Source: Whalleya microplaca | Lineage: Eukaryota > Ascomycota > Sordariomycetes > Xylariales > Xylariaceae | Length of the DNA stretch: 64,000 bases | Assembly: GCA_022497155.1 (NCBI GenBank) | Contig: MU385712.1 | Location: 1,487,765 to 1,551,764, forward strand | Direction of reading: 5' to 3' | Part shown: positions 50,812-60,967 of the stretch, piece by piece | Layout: the number at the start of each line of letters is the position of its first letter | Position numbering within the stretch: the first letter of the stretch is position 1 | The notes under the pieces: model-generated | Seen by the model: only the letters and a program-made list of their open reading frames with translations | Databases searched by the model: none | Told to the model about the DNA's origin: nothing | Made by a program: the position numbers and the translations under genes

Positions 50812-51481
50812 ATGTATCGCTTTTTACTGGTACTTAGCAGGCTTTACTTACACATGGTCATTGAATTTGCCCTCACGAGGAAAATGCCAATCATGCCTAG
50901 CTACGCCCCTTTGAGGTTTAATACAGGCATCCCAGTGAACCCAAAGCCGATCCATTTCGATATCGAGGCAACCAGACAGGGGACAGATCAAATGATCACG
51001 AGGTTGCAGGAGGCTTTTACCGAAGCGAATACAGAAGAAGTCCCAAAGACATATTCGCCGACAGCGCTGTTAGAGGTGTGCAAACAGATTCACAACGAAG
51101 CGATGCCCATCCTCTTTGACAATACGATATTGTTCTACAATGCATATATGTTACGGGCTTGGATCAATGACATCGGCACTAGTGTCAAGTATCTTACTCG
51201 CCTGACTCTGTGGGCTGGTGGTTACGTGAAGCAATTCCACGACGGCTGGTCCCGGAGTTGGCCCCCCCGTTCTCTCCCAGACAAGATTCCTACGACGGTT
51301 GACGATCCTCTTTAGCCCTCCTAGCGATCGGGCCATGGTTGAGTGCTGGGAATCAAGGCTTTTCTCCTTTCAGGGGTCGTTTCTCGATATGGTTCAGTGG
51401 GACGAGGGAGCCCTCCCACGCACAGTGGACGTTAGGTTCTACCGAAGTTTCGGACATGCATTGATGGCACTCTCGGACTGA
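50812..51481 (+). pseudogene. Fungal F-box/2EXR-like gene, frame-shifted
   Basis: The first frame (ATG at 50812, to 51315) has the conserved helix LLEVCKQIHNEAMPILFDN, typical of a large fungal family of short F-box-like or 2EXR-type proteins of unknown role, and then a stretch KYLTRLTLWAGGYVKQF. The sequence continues sensibly only in another frame, from about 51269 to 51481 (LFSPPSDRAMVECWESRLF). The change of frame falls at a run of seven C (51262-51268). Either a one-base indel inactivated the gene or the run was misread. An intron explaining the shift is not obvious. Confidence 0.5.
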
Positions 51482-52278
51482 GTCTGGGGGTGCAGGTGCA
51501 TCTATTCGGGGCCTACCATATCCACACGCAACGGATAAAGGCATCAGCAGTCAGCGGAGCATGGTTATAGTTGCGGAAACCTTGATTTTCCTTATAGTTA
51601 GTAGCAGATAGGCGAGATAGCACCAGATCCTCCGAGTTATCTATTCCCAAATGCAGAGAATTTGCTTTGCCATATCGAAGCCAGGAACATATATACATGT
51701 ATAGGCGGCTGGCCATACGTAGGCCCATACCCTCAGCCCTATGGGGCGTATCTTTGTTAGCAATTTGCATTGAATTGATGCAAACGCTATAGATCACCAG
51801 GGCCGGCTTAGGGTCGACCCAGGGAGTAAAATTTATAAGGCCTAATAAAATCCGTACCTGTAACAGAATTCACTCTCTTGTGGTGTAGCGGCGGGGCTTC
51901 CGGGTCCTACTTAAGCACCTTGAGGGTTTGGGTTCGATTCTCAATGGTGTAGCGTCTTGACATTGCACCTTGAGGGTCCGGGTTCGATTCTAGCCGATGG
52001 GAACAGGTCTCAAGTGTTAGGTCGTACCTAAATTTTTTCTTTTTTTCGTGATATCGTAGTTTTTGTTCTTTCCTGAGATTCTCAGAAAGGTCTGGGCCAT
52101 GCGGATGTTCATTTCCTATCTATCATGATGTAAATTCCTAGATTCAAGCGAGCGATAAACACAACCAGAATGACTCCTCTTGTATCTGAGTCTGCCCGTG
52201 GACTATTCATGGCCAAGTCAAAAGCAAACTATGGACATGCAGAATTGATGTCTACCATTGAGGTCTATTGGTATCAAT
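51482..52278. other. Intergenic region with tRNA-like units
   Basis: No gene is supported. It contains the duplicated tRNA-like unit at 51881-52010. A plus-strand frame at about 52170-52290 (starting MTPLVSESARGLF) is too short to assign. Confidence 0.45.
51881..52010 (+). repeat. Duplicated tRNA-derived (SINE-like) units
   Basis: Two successive units share TGGTGTAGCG (A-box-like; 51881 and 51945), GCACCTTGAGGGT, and GGGTTCGATTCT (B box; ggttcgattc at 51931-51940 and 51981-51990). The second unit is shorter between the boxes. Neither folds into a full tRNA. The arrangement is that of a degenerate tRNA-derived retroelement or duplicated tRNA pseudogene. Confidence 0.5.
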
Positions 52279-55076
52279 TCAAATTCGGGCCGTAGGGTCA
52301 AGGAAGACAGCTGCGCTCGATTTCCCAGCCTTAACCCAAGCCGACTGGTCTTTAGCCTTGAAAACCGAGTTGGTTATCATGGCTAACTGGAAATCCCTGT
52401 CGGCGCGGCGCCGCCTCTTCTCGACCCGTTCACGGTATGCCTCGAGTTCGGCAGCCGGCAGTGCGGCAAAGAGCGCTCGCGGAGTAACGCCAATGACGAG
52501 CCCGCCCTTCTGCCCGAATCCAAATGAAGTCAGCATCAATGCCTTAATGCCGGGGACCCGGATGGCCTCAGAAAGATACAGAAGATGCGGAAAAGCCCGC
52601 AGCTCTCCGTCGATGTCATCGGCGTTCCGGTTACCTGGCACGATCCCGGACTCGAGCACCTGCAGGCACCCGTTCAGCATCCAGGCGCCGGCGCCGCCCT
52701 TCGGGTGGCCGGTCAGGTACTTCTGGCAGACGACGAAGAGAGGGTTGCCGGGGGTGCGGCCGAGGTGCACCATCTGCTGGTTGATGACGGAGCTCTCGTT
52801 CTTGTCGTTGGCCTTGGTGGACGTGCCGTGGAAAGACGAGACGCGAATGTCGTCGATGGTCAGGCCCCAGACGGCCAGGGCCGCGCGCATGGGGGAGATT
52901 GATGGGTCGAGCTGCCGGATTTCCCCATTCCACATATATCGGGCGTCCGACTTTCGACATGACGATGCGGACTCTGTCACCTGGTTCTGTACGGCATCTT
53001 GTGCGCTCGTGTGCAACGCACCGGCAAGCTGCGACAGTCGCCATTCCTCGATCGCGGCAGTTTCTTGTTCTAGTCTTGACCGGCGGTATTCGAGATCGAG
53101 GAGCGGGGACTGTGAAGCTGTAGGCATCTCCCGTGCTGCTGTCAAGACACCCTGGCCGGGGGCTGGTACGGAGCGGCCTACACTGTCTCCGGCCATCTGC
53201 GTGGAGGCAACGATGGCGTAGATGGGAAGGCCCATCTGCAGAGCTAACTCGGCACTCATCACGATCTAGACGCCGCACCCGGCGGATTCGACAAATTCGG
53301 CACGCGAGGACGCCGTCGGCCGCGACATTTGGGAAGGGAGAAAGCCCTTGGCCATTTCCTCCTCGCCGACCATCGTAGCCTTCATATTGCTAAACTCGTG
53401 GGAGACCTCTTCCTGCAGATCGTCTGTGCCGCCCACCAGGGCGACCTTAACCCGCCTTGATTGAATGCCTTCGCAAGCATTGTCCAGAGATTCTATGGAT
53501 GTGGCACACGTGCCTGTCGGGGTTTTGATGGGCCCGGTTGCGCTAAAGAGAAGCATATTCGTCCAGGCGGCCATCGAGTTCAGAAACGTCTCCTGCAGGA
53601 TGTCGTCCTGGACAGGGTCGTCGCGGTAACGGTGGCGGTACATGTCGCGCATGGACTTGAGCCTGCAGCGGTCCCATCAAACCAAATCAAACCAAATAAC
53701 CACTAATATTTGATTTGCATCAAATCAAACCAAATAATTACTATTCTCGTTTGATTTGACGATATTTCCGATTTGATTTGATTAATAATTATGAAAATGC
53801 CCCTTGAATGCCCTTGAAGGTTTACGGACACTATAGTGGTCCGTGCTCGATCTAGGTTAAGATATCTTGTCTTTCTAGCTGACTTATATCAAAAAAAAAA
53901 AATGAACTCGAAAATATTGGAAAGAATCAAGGGAATCAAATCAAATAATCAGGTTGTATTTGATTTGAATCAAATACGAAAATAACGCCCTTGAATCAAA
54001 TCAAATCAAATCAAATCAAATCAAATCAAATAATTAGTTGATTTGATGGGACCGCTGACTTAAGGCCGCCCGCGCCCGAGCCGATGCAGTTTTCCAGCTC
54101 CGAGACGTGGATGTACTTATAAAGCTCGAACGGGTCTTCAATGCCGGCGCTGAACATGGCTTCGCAGATGCAGTAGAGCACGTACAAGGTTATGGGGTCG
54201 ACTTGAGAGATGATGTCTTCAGGAATCCCATAAGTTGCTGCATTCCAACCCTTGGGGACCTGCGCGGCTACGGACTGGTGGTTGCTGCTTGACTTTGGAA
54301 CGAGGAACGTGGCACCGCGCTTGACGGTGACAGTCCAGCTCTTAGAGTTGGAGTCTTTCGAGAAGATATTCACTTTATCTCCATGGCGAAGCTTAAAAGA
54401 TTGCGCAAGAGTTTCCGAGGTAATCAAATGGCGGGAGATTATCGTCTAGTACAACCTCGTGGAGGAGTTCCTTCTTGGCAGGGTTATACCCGTTAAGAGA
54501 CTCGGGCTCTACGACTCGAATACGTGAATGGGACATAATGTATTCTCCGGAGCGCGTTACGAAGTCGTCTTCTTGAAATGGCTTTCCGGATTTCGCGTCC
54601 AGCTAGCCAACGTACGGCTTGCCATCAACAAGGTCGTCATGGTGCTTCGCTAGACCCATCATCCATGCCATTTCCGTGAGCCCGTCTTGCGTCAGCTTTC
54701 CCAAACTCTCCATCTGCCACCGGGTACGCGAGGAGCCCCAGGGACCCAGCTCAGAGAACCCTACGACCACTACAGTACGGCTCAGGTCGACCATGCCGAC
54801 TAGCTTCTCTAGTCCAGCAGTCATATCCTGATGCGAAGAGAGGTTCGGGAATCCTTGGCGGATATTGGAACGCTTTTTACGCGGACTAGGCTCCTTCTGA
54901 TCTCGGGCTAAAGAGGCCTTCAAGCCCCAAAGAATTTCCTCGTGCCTTTCTCTCTCAACAATTATAACTTGTCGCTCGCGGCACTTGCTTGTGATACCCT
55001 TTCTTATGGTCCCACAACAGAAAGAATGGGTCAATCGTTGGTATGATGGTAGCAGGGCTGAGCGCCCTCCAGTCAT
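52279..55076 (-). pseudogene. Fatty acid synthase alpha subunit relic (reductase-linker and ketosynthase)
   Basis: Reading leftwards: 55076-54428 has MVDLSRTVVVVGFSELGPWG, WGSSRTRWQMESLGKL and KKELLHEVVLDDNLPPF, typical of the segment before the FAS-alpha ketosynthase. 54427-54066 continues in another frame (FKLRHGDKV, YGIPEDIISQVDP, SELENCIGSGAGG). 53654-52279 completes the ketosynthase with the active-site Cys in TPTGTCATS (codon 53508-53506), SSFHGTSTKANDKNESS and KYLTGHPKGGAGAWM. Lesions: TAG at 54603-54605 (expected Trp), a frameshift near 54424, a 392-bp miniature element at 53666-54057 after GGLKS, and TAG at 53266-53268 (expected Gln). The 5' part (ACP and most of the reductase) is missing, and the frame ends at LDPTARI where a phosphopantetheinyl-transferase domain usually follows. 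It would have made the acyl chain of a dedicated metabolite, not bulk fatty acids. Confidence 0.9.
53666..54057. repeat. hAT-like miniature inverted-repeat element (copy 1)
   Basis: Perfect 16-bp terminal inverted repeats CAGCGGTCCCATCAAA / TTTGATGGGACCGCTG bound a 392-bp AT-rich element with no coding capacity. Its ends carry short-period CAAAT/CAAAC repeats. The flanks ACTTGAGC (53655-53662) and ACTTAAGG (54058-54065) look like a diverged 8-bp target duplication, with three extra bases CTG on the left. Removing the element and one duplication restores ketosynthase codons GGLKSMRDM. CAG..CTG ends with 8-bp duplications are typical of hAT elements. Confidence 0.9.
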
Positions 55077-55162
55077 GCGACATGGCTGCAGTACCAGCCC
55101 ACGCAGCCAAAAACCTCTACATGGGCCAGCCGAATAATGTAGATTAACAAATCATCCGTGTA

Positions 55163-56052
55163 ATGTCGAGCCTATCTATGATCACGGCCGCGGCCTACTG
55201 CCACCACACAGGCCGAGCCTTCACGCCCCCTAGGAAGGATTTCTCCTACATCGAAAACTTCCTTCTCATGATCGGCCACGTGGACGAGAGCACGAGGACA
55301 CCTAACCCGCGCTACGTAGATGTCCTCGAGCGCCTGTGGGCTGTGGTTGCTGACCATGAAATTCCCTGCTCTACGGCGGCTCTGCTGCAGACTGCTTCCG
55401 CATTGCCCGATGTAATCTCAAGTTTAATATCTGCGTTCTCTGCCGGCTACGGACCTTTGCATGGCGGTGCTATTGACGTCGCATATAAAAATATAGAAGA
55501 GATTGGGACCGTGGACGACGTACCGGAAAAACTTGCCCGCGTCAAGGCGGGCAAGGAGCGTCTGTACGGCTATGGGCATCGTATCTACCGCGTGACTGAT
55601 CCTCGATTTACGTATATCAGCGATATTCTTGGCGAGCTGACCGACGAGGTATCTAAAGACCCGCTACTTCAAGTAGCCTTCGCTCTAGACCGTGCGGCTG
55701 CCGAAGATGAGTACTTCATCTCGAGAAACCTACGCCCCAATGCTGATTTGTTTGCTGCATTTGCTTACAAGTCACTGTAAGTTCTTCTCCATATCTGGAC
55801 TTGAGAGTGAACTATGTAATGACAAAGTTCTATAAAGCGGGTTTGCACCGGACTTTATCCTGCCAATTTCAATGGTATCAAGAACCCAGGGCTTTATGGC
55901 TCACTGGAAAGAAGCAATGGGTAGGTAACTATATATCCTAAAAATCACGGCATGTGATCGAAGCTCTGTCAACTAAGTCATTTAAAGGGAGTAGACCACG
56001 CATATGGCGTCCAGGTCAAATGTACACTGGCAAATTGAATCGGATGGAGTAG
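55163..56052 (+). pseudogene. Citrate-synthase-like (alkylcitrate synthase) relic, N-terminus lost
   Basis: Exons 55163-55776, 55838-55924 and 55995-56052 encode the C-terminal 252 residues of a citrate synthase. Catalytic landmarks are kept: GPLHGGAIDVAYKNIEEI (first His), YGYGHRIYRVTDPRF (second His), PNADLFAAFAYKSLGF (Asp), SRTQGFMAHWKEAMG, and the ending PRIWRPGQMYTGKLN. A full enzyme has over 400 residues, so roughly the first 40% is missing. Upstream, the frame continues with weak resemblance (MAAVPAHAAKNLY) through an in-frame TAA at about 55145 and then meets the broken end of the FAS gene. In its context, next to a FAS alpha gene and PrpD-family genes, this is best read as an alkylcitrate synthase that condensed a FAS-made acyl-CoA with oxaloacetate. 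Confidence 0.87.
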
Positions 56053-57015
56053 GACAAAATCTTCGTGTGATCTTTAGCGTAGCGATTAATGCTACATATG
56101 TTATCAGCCATGCATAATTCTTCAGAATATCCATATATAAGATCAACATTTCCAACCAATGCAAGTTATCTGATGATCTCCTGAAATCTAATTCCGCAAC
56201 ATCTGGGACGGACCAGAATATAAGTCAAAAGGGGTTAAGGGGTAGACTAAGGGGTAATAAAGTAAACCATCCCATCAATACAACATTAGGGTGACTTGTT
56301 GGAGCTATTTCATAAGATGGTTGTCCATATACAATATTCAGTTCAAAAATATCAGCCATATCTCTGATTTCTGTGTTTATAAGTTAATAGTGTTCGTCCT
56401 TCAAATAAACATCACTGAATGAGTAACTAGATTCCAGATGGGTTCTTTTATTAAACGAATACATGAAAAGAATAATAAACAATTGCTGATTCAATATCTA
56501 GGTCTTATGAAGTAGAACAAACGGATGCTGTCCATGCATAGTAACTTGATTACTAACCTAGAGTCTGTCATGGAATAGGTGATTAACCATTGGAGAGATT
56601 ATGCTCGAGAAATTCGATCAACTCCAGCTTTACCTCCTCAATTGAAACGAGTTTCGGGAGAATACTTTCCGGGCACTAGTTACTTGTTCTCTTTGGCGAG
56701 TTACTCTGCGTACGTTGGCCAGATATATGTAAGACATCCATGGTGGAACGTCCTCGGCCGTCGGCCGCCGAGTGCGAAGCCATCGGCTCAGACTTTCCCG
56801 AGACTAGAAGTCATTGCGGTTCCTCATAGATGATAGATCGCTATCATTGAAAAGTTGGGTCAGCCTACTTGCTCAATTCGATCATAGGTATGTCGTTGCA
56901 TTCTGAAGGTGCTTCACAGAAAGGGGTCTCATGGCTTCCGTTATGGTCACCTGTGGCGCCCATACCAGCATGTCTGCGGTGTCTAACTTTGGTGTTATTC
57001 TGTAGAGTCGCAACC
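56053..57015. other. Intergenic region, MFS promoter
   Basis: AT-rich DNA up to about 56560, then a frame at 56579-56833 (VINHWRDYAREIRST...) that has a protein-like start but no recognisable domain and runs into the palindromic site at 56751. It may be a relic exon. No call is made. Confidence 0.45.
56751..56776. promoter_or_regulatory. CGG-N3-CCG dyad, site A
   Basis: The core TCGGCCGCCGA (56761-56771) is an inverted CGG pair spaced by 3 bp, as bound by Zn2Cys6 regulators. The surrounding 26 bp match site B (59141-59166) at 22 positions. The core begins 255 bp upstream of the MFS start codon. Confidence 0.45.
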
Positions 57016-58740
57016 ATGGAACCTACCATCAATAATGAGGGGTCCTTACTACTACCAGCATCTAATGACACAGTAAGCGGTGTTCATATTGATTGAACTC
57101 GCCCCTATTATCTCTTGCATATGCATCAACTCACAATAAGGGGTTCATTAGCCACCATCCTTCATTTTGCCAGACAATGAAAACCCAAGGAATTGGAGCA
57201 AGTCTTATCGCTGGCTATGCGTCGGCGTCATCTCCCTCTACGGACTCATGAGCCCCGTCATGGCCTCTGCCATCGTGCCTGCTCTGCCCGCGATATCAGA
57301 GGACCTTTCCATTACGGATGATAAGACGCTTGGTGCTCTGGTCTCGGCCTACCTCCTCAGTTGGGCTGTTACGACAGTGTTCCTCGGCTCATTGTCTGAG
57401 GTTTATGGTCGCGTAAGGTTGCTGCATGTTGGCCATACGCTATTCATGATATTCAATTTCCTGTCAGTCTTTGCGCGGACAGGATCTCAGCTTCTTCTGC
57501 TACGTTTTCTCGCTGGTAGTGTGGGAAGTGGGCCTCTTTCGGTATGTTCCTATATAACCCGCCGTTAGCGATGATCTCAATCTGCTACTTTAACAGTGTT
57601 TGAGTTGACCATCCCTCTAGATCGGAGCAGGCATTATCGGCGATCTATGGGCGCCTGAAGAACGTGGCGTATCAATCTCTCTATATACATTAGGTCCGCT
57701 TCTAGGGCCGGCGATTGGTCCCATAGCAGCGGCCTATATCTCGGCCAACTACTCATGGAGATGGATTTTTGGATTATCATCCATTTATATCCTAGCCACA
57801 CTTATGTTAGGCCTCTGCATCCTGGAAGAAACGTTACTTCCCGTCATTACACAGCGGAAACGAAAACCCATTTTCTCCAAGCTTCCTTCACAGAGGGGGG
57901 CCAATAGCTATGGAACGGTGCCTGTCTTCATTGTTCCGGATTTGGAACCCAGACGGGACTTCAAGACAGTCTGTCAAAGTCTCATGAGACCTTTCGTGCT
58001 GCTCTGGACTCAGCCCATCATCCAAGTCTTGGCTATTTTCACAGGCTATCTGTTCGGGTTGAATCACCTGACAATCACAACTTTCCAATCGTTATGGAGA
58101 GATGTATACGAGCAAGACATGCTTCGAGCATCATGGAACTATACTTTCATCGCTTTCGGCCTCGTATTGGGTAGTCAGGTCACCGGCTGGATTAATGACA
58201 GGGTAGGTCTCCCTAACGGCGTTACTCTCCTAATCATCTAAGCTCGCATACCTATCTTATACCATTTCAATTGACACACCCTGAATATAGATATACAAGC
58301 GCCTCGATAAGAGCAAGAACTCGCGCAGCAATCCCGAGCTCCGGACCTATATGATGCTGCCGGCTTCGCTTCTCGTGCCACTCGGCCTGGTCCTGTACGG
58401 ATGGTCCGCCGAGCGACACATGCACTGGCTGATCCCGGACATTGGAATAGCCATCTACGGCATGGGGCTTACCATGAGCTACCAGTGTAGCCAAGCGTAT
58501 ATAATCGATTGTTACACGTCGCACGCGGCCTCATCGATGGGCGCGCTCATGATCGTGCGTGCCGTCACCGGATTCACGTTTCCAATCTTTGCTTCGGCGC
58601 TGTTCGCCACGTGGGGGTATGGACAGGGAAGCACGTGTCTCGCGGGCTGCGCGACGATCATGGGCCTCGGTGTGCCGGTGCTACTGAAGGTCTACGGCCC
58701 GACGCTGAGAGCGAGAAGTTCATATACGGCTGGGGAGTGA
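57016..58740 (+). CDS. MFS drug/metabolite exporter (DHA1-like), intact
   Basis: Exons 57016-57072, 57152-57541, 57621-58202 and 58291-58740 give 492 residues; all introns are in phase 0 and all junctions are clean. Motifs: DNENPRNWSKSYRW just before helix 1, GSLSEVYGRVRLL (motif A position), GSVGSGPLSIGAGIIGDLW and LGPLLGPAIGPIAAAY (motif C, characteristic of drug-proton antiporters), then NYSWRWIF. Twelve membrane segments are expected. The protein probably sits in the plasma membrane and exports a small molecule. It is the only undamaged gene between the FAS, citrate synthase and PrpD relics, which suggests that it exported the cluster product and may still be under selection. Confidence 0.92.
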
Positions 58741-59463
58741 GAAGTGGTGACGGCTCTTAGATTCGAATTCGTTGGTGCGAAGGAATCTCCAGGCCACTGA
58801 GAGTGGCAGCTCGTATACAGGGGTTTATGAATGAGAGAGCAACCAAGGTGACTGACCTTTGGCGTAGCCGTAGTAGATTATTATTTGCGCGATGGGTTTG
58901 TCAAGCCTGCTGGATGTCATCACTTTACCCCTTACATTGCAAGATGGAGTTATAATGAATGAGCGATTTGACCTGCCGGGCTCTTGCACAATGCTGATTC
59001 ATTGTGTCGTTATTCTGCCTTGATCCCTCAAAAGATAATGTAACTTGCATGTTTGATCCCTGCTCCGATCCTGGAGATGTGGGCGCGAATGAAAAAACCC
59101 GGTATAGGCCAAGACTTGCTCAAAGAGGAAAGCAGACAACTGTTCGGCCGTCGGCAGCCGAGCGCGTGAGCTTTGTGCTACCCTTGCTCGGCTGAGCCCC
59201 TTGCAGCATTGGTCAGTTAGAAATCTAGGTGACCCTTTACCTTGTCCCAAGGTCCTTTCCAATCACGCAGCGGATGAACATCGCACCGTAGACAGTAGTA
59301 CTAAGGCAAGCTTAAGTGAGCTCTCTTAGCTTCACTCAGACTGCATCTCAACTCCTTCATAGATCTCATCATTTGCTCTTCTAACTTCAGTCTCACCTTC
59401 ACTCCTCATTTCAGCAGACATCTCTCAATCGAGCACAGATCAGTTCATAGTAGTACGCCAAAA
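58741..59463. other. Intergenic, promoter of cupin relic
   Basis: No gene is supported. It contains site B. The CT-rich leader at 59320-59460 looks like a fungal 5' UTR. Confidence 0.5.
59141..59166. promoter_or_regulatory. CGG-N3-CCG dyad, site B
   Basis: The core TCGGCAGCCGA (59151-59161) lies within 26 bp that match site A at 22 positions. The core begins 313 bp upstream of the cupin-relic start codon at 59464. Confidence 0.45.
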
Positions 59464-59793
59464 ATGGCTGATCAGCAGCAGCAAATCCCGGAGAAGCCCT
59501 TCCCAGCCGTGTACCGATACATCTCGACGTACGACGAGGACGGCAAGCCCACGTTCGATACGGGTGTCAAGGAGAAGATCGACTTCGAGCGCACGCCGAT
59601 GGGCGGGGACATGTTTCTCGCATACGTCGCTACTAAATTCCCGATGGCTCTCGCCCACGACTCTTACCTCAACACGTACAAGGAGCACATCGCCAAGAAG
59701 CCTGAGTCCTTTATGATCCCAGGCGGTTTTATCTCACGCTACATCGACTACCACCCCGGCGCCCAGCCCCTGTGGCACCGCACCAGTGGATGA
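59464..59793 (+). pseudogene. Cupin-family protein, truncated in the barrel
   Basis: A 109-residue frame starting MADQQQQIPEKPFPAVYRY. It has the features of cupin proteins common in fungal metabolite clusters: DFERTPMGGDMFLAYVAT and PGGFISRYIDYHPGAQPLWHRT. In relatives the HRT is followed at once by the rest of the barrel (a segment like SLDYGV..EGE and the second metal motif) to about 170-190 residues. Here it reads HRTSG and stops (TGA). The next bases would read ETRP in frame, which may be the remnant of a SGE-R turn, so a small internal deletion plus stop is possible. Without the second motif the fold and metal site are incomplete. I infer inactivation. Confidence 0.65.
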
Positions 59794-60183
59794 GAGACCC
59801 GTCCTGGTGAATACAAATCACCTGCGGGAATTCGTATCCTGGACAGGGTGCTGCTAGTTGCAGTTGTTCAACTGCGGCGTCTTGAGCGTTAATTCCTTCT
59901 ACCCCAAGTAGTACCTAATCGTCATCATTGACTGAGAACAAGGATAGTGTTGAGCATAAATGAGATGACAAATAAATATGGCAGAAATCTCCAAAGCAGC
60001 ATACATTGTCGACAACCCACTTTTACAGTAACTCGTCGAGTCAATCTCGAGATTGAGTCCTAAGACACGACTAGAGTCAAATTTCCTACTAATGAGGGCC
60101 ATTAAAGCGTCTAATAATCCATATCTAAATGTGCCTGTGAGCTGTATCGGTTGTGCCGGCCTTGGCCCAGCGCGACCCGCCAC

Positions 60184-60194
60184 TCGGCACCCGA
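60184..60194. promoter_or_regulatory. CGG-N3-CCG dyad, site C (weaker)
   Basis: TCGGCACCCGA matches the core of site B at 10 of 11 positions. It lies 784 bp upstream of the start at 60968, but 523 bp of that is the inserted element plus an 8-bp duplication, so the ancestral distance would be about 253 bp. Confidence 0.35.
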
Positions 60195-60223
60195 AGTCGA
60201 CATGCCGGATCCGGAGCGCACTA

Positions 60224-60746
60224 AGTGCGCTTCCATCAAGTCAATTCAAGTCAAGTAAACCACTTTAATTGACTTGAATCAAGTCAAATCAAGTAATCGA
60301 CTTTTCGAGTTGACCTGAAGCTATTTGCAACTTGACTTAATTAGTAATATACTAATTACGAATTTTACTCCTGAACCCCTGAATTATATATCAGGGTTAA
60401 CCTAAAGGGTAGTTTTAAGGAGGTACGTTTATCCGAAGGAAAAATTCTCTCCAGGAGATGACCTGATACAGTAAAATTGTTACACAACAGGCACGGACGT
60501 GATAGTGGTTAACCCTTAATAAGGATAATTAGCACCCAGAAGATCTCCCGATATGTGGCTTATAGTGGCTTATACTGTGGCTTATATAACGAACAAAATA
60601 ATTGACTAGTATCAAGTGAATCAAGTCAAAAATAAACTTCTAGTTGATTTGATCAATTATCGAAAAAAAAAAAAAACAATTGTATTAAGTCAATTCAAGT
60701 CAATTCAAGTCAAGTCAAGTAATTAGTTGATTTGATGGAAGCGCTG
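60224..60746. repeat. hAT-like miniature inverted-repeat element (copy 2)
   Basis: Inverted ends: the left reads AGTGCGCTTCCATCAAGTCAA and the right reads TTGATTTGATGGAAGCGCTG. The element is about 523 bp, non-coding and AT-rich, with CAAGT repeats near both ends. The flanks GCGCACTA (60216-60223) and GCGCACTT (60747-60754) form a target duplication matching at 7 of 8 positions. Its right end shares TAATTAGTTGATTTGATGG with copy 1, so the two belong to one family. Confidence 0.85.
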
Positions 60747-60967
60747 GCGCACTTAGCTTCGCCAAGTAGCGAAACGTGTTTCGCACTGAGCTCTATTGGT
60801 TTATTATCTAAGTCTTATGCTCAGCCAATTACAAGGGTGGGCTTGAGAATGGCGGAGAAAGGCTCCGACCCTCCAACGGAATGTGATATATGAGGAATAG
60901 ATAAGATTCCGAGGAGGTTTTGAAATCTCACATCAGCCAGACCTATAATTGTCGCATTTTGATCACA

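Larger units (their letters stand above)
59794..60967. other. Intergenic, promoter of decarboxylase-like gene with inserted element
   Basis: No gene is supported. It contains site C and the second miniature element. Downstream of the element a CGGAG-N5-CTCCG inverted repeat lies at about 60853-60868. Confidence 0.55.

Noticed and set aside
56579..56833. 84-codon frame starting VINHWRDYARE
   Set aside because: Protein-like for about 50 residues but no recognised family; it runs through the palindromic site and could be a relic exon, so not called as a gene.
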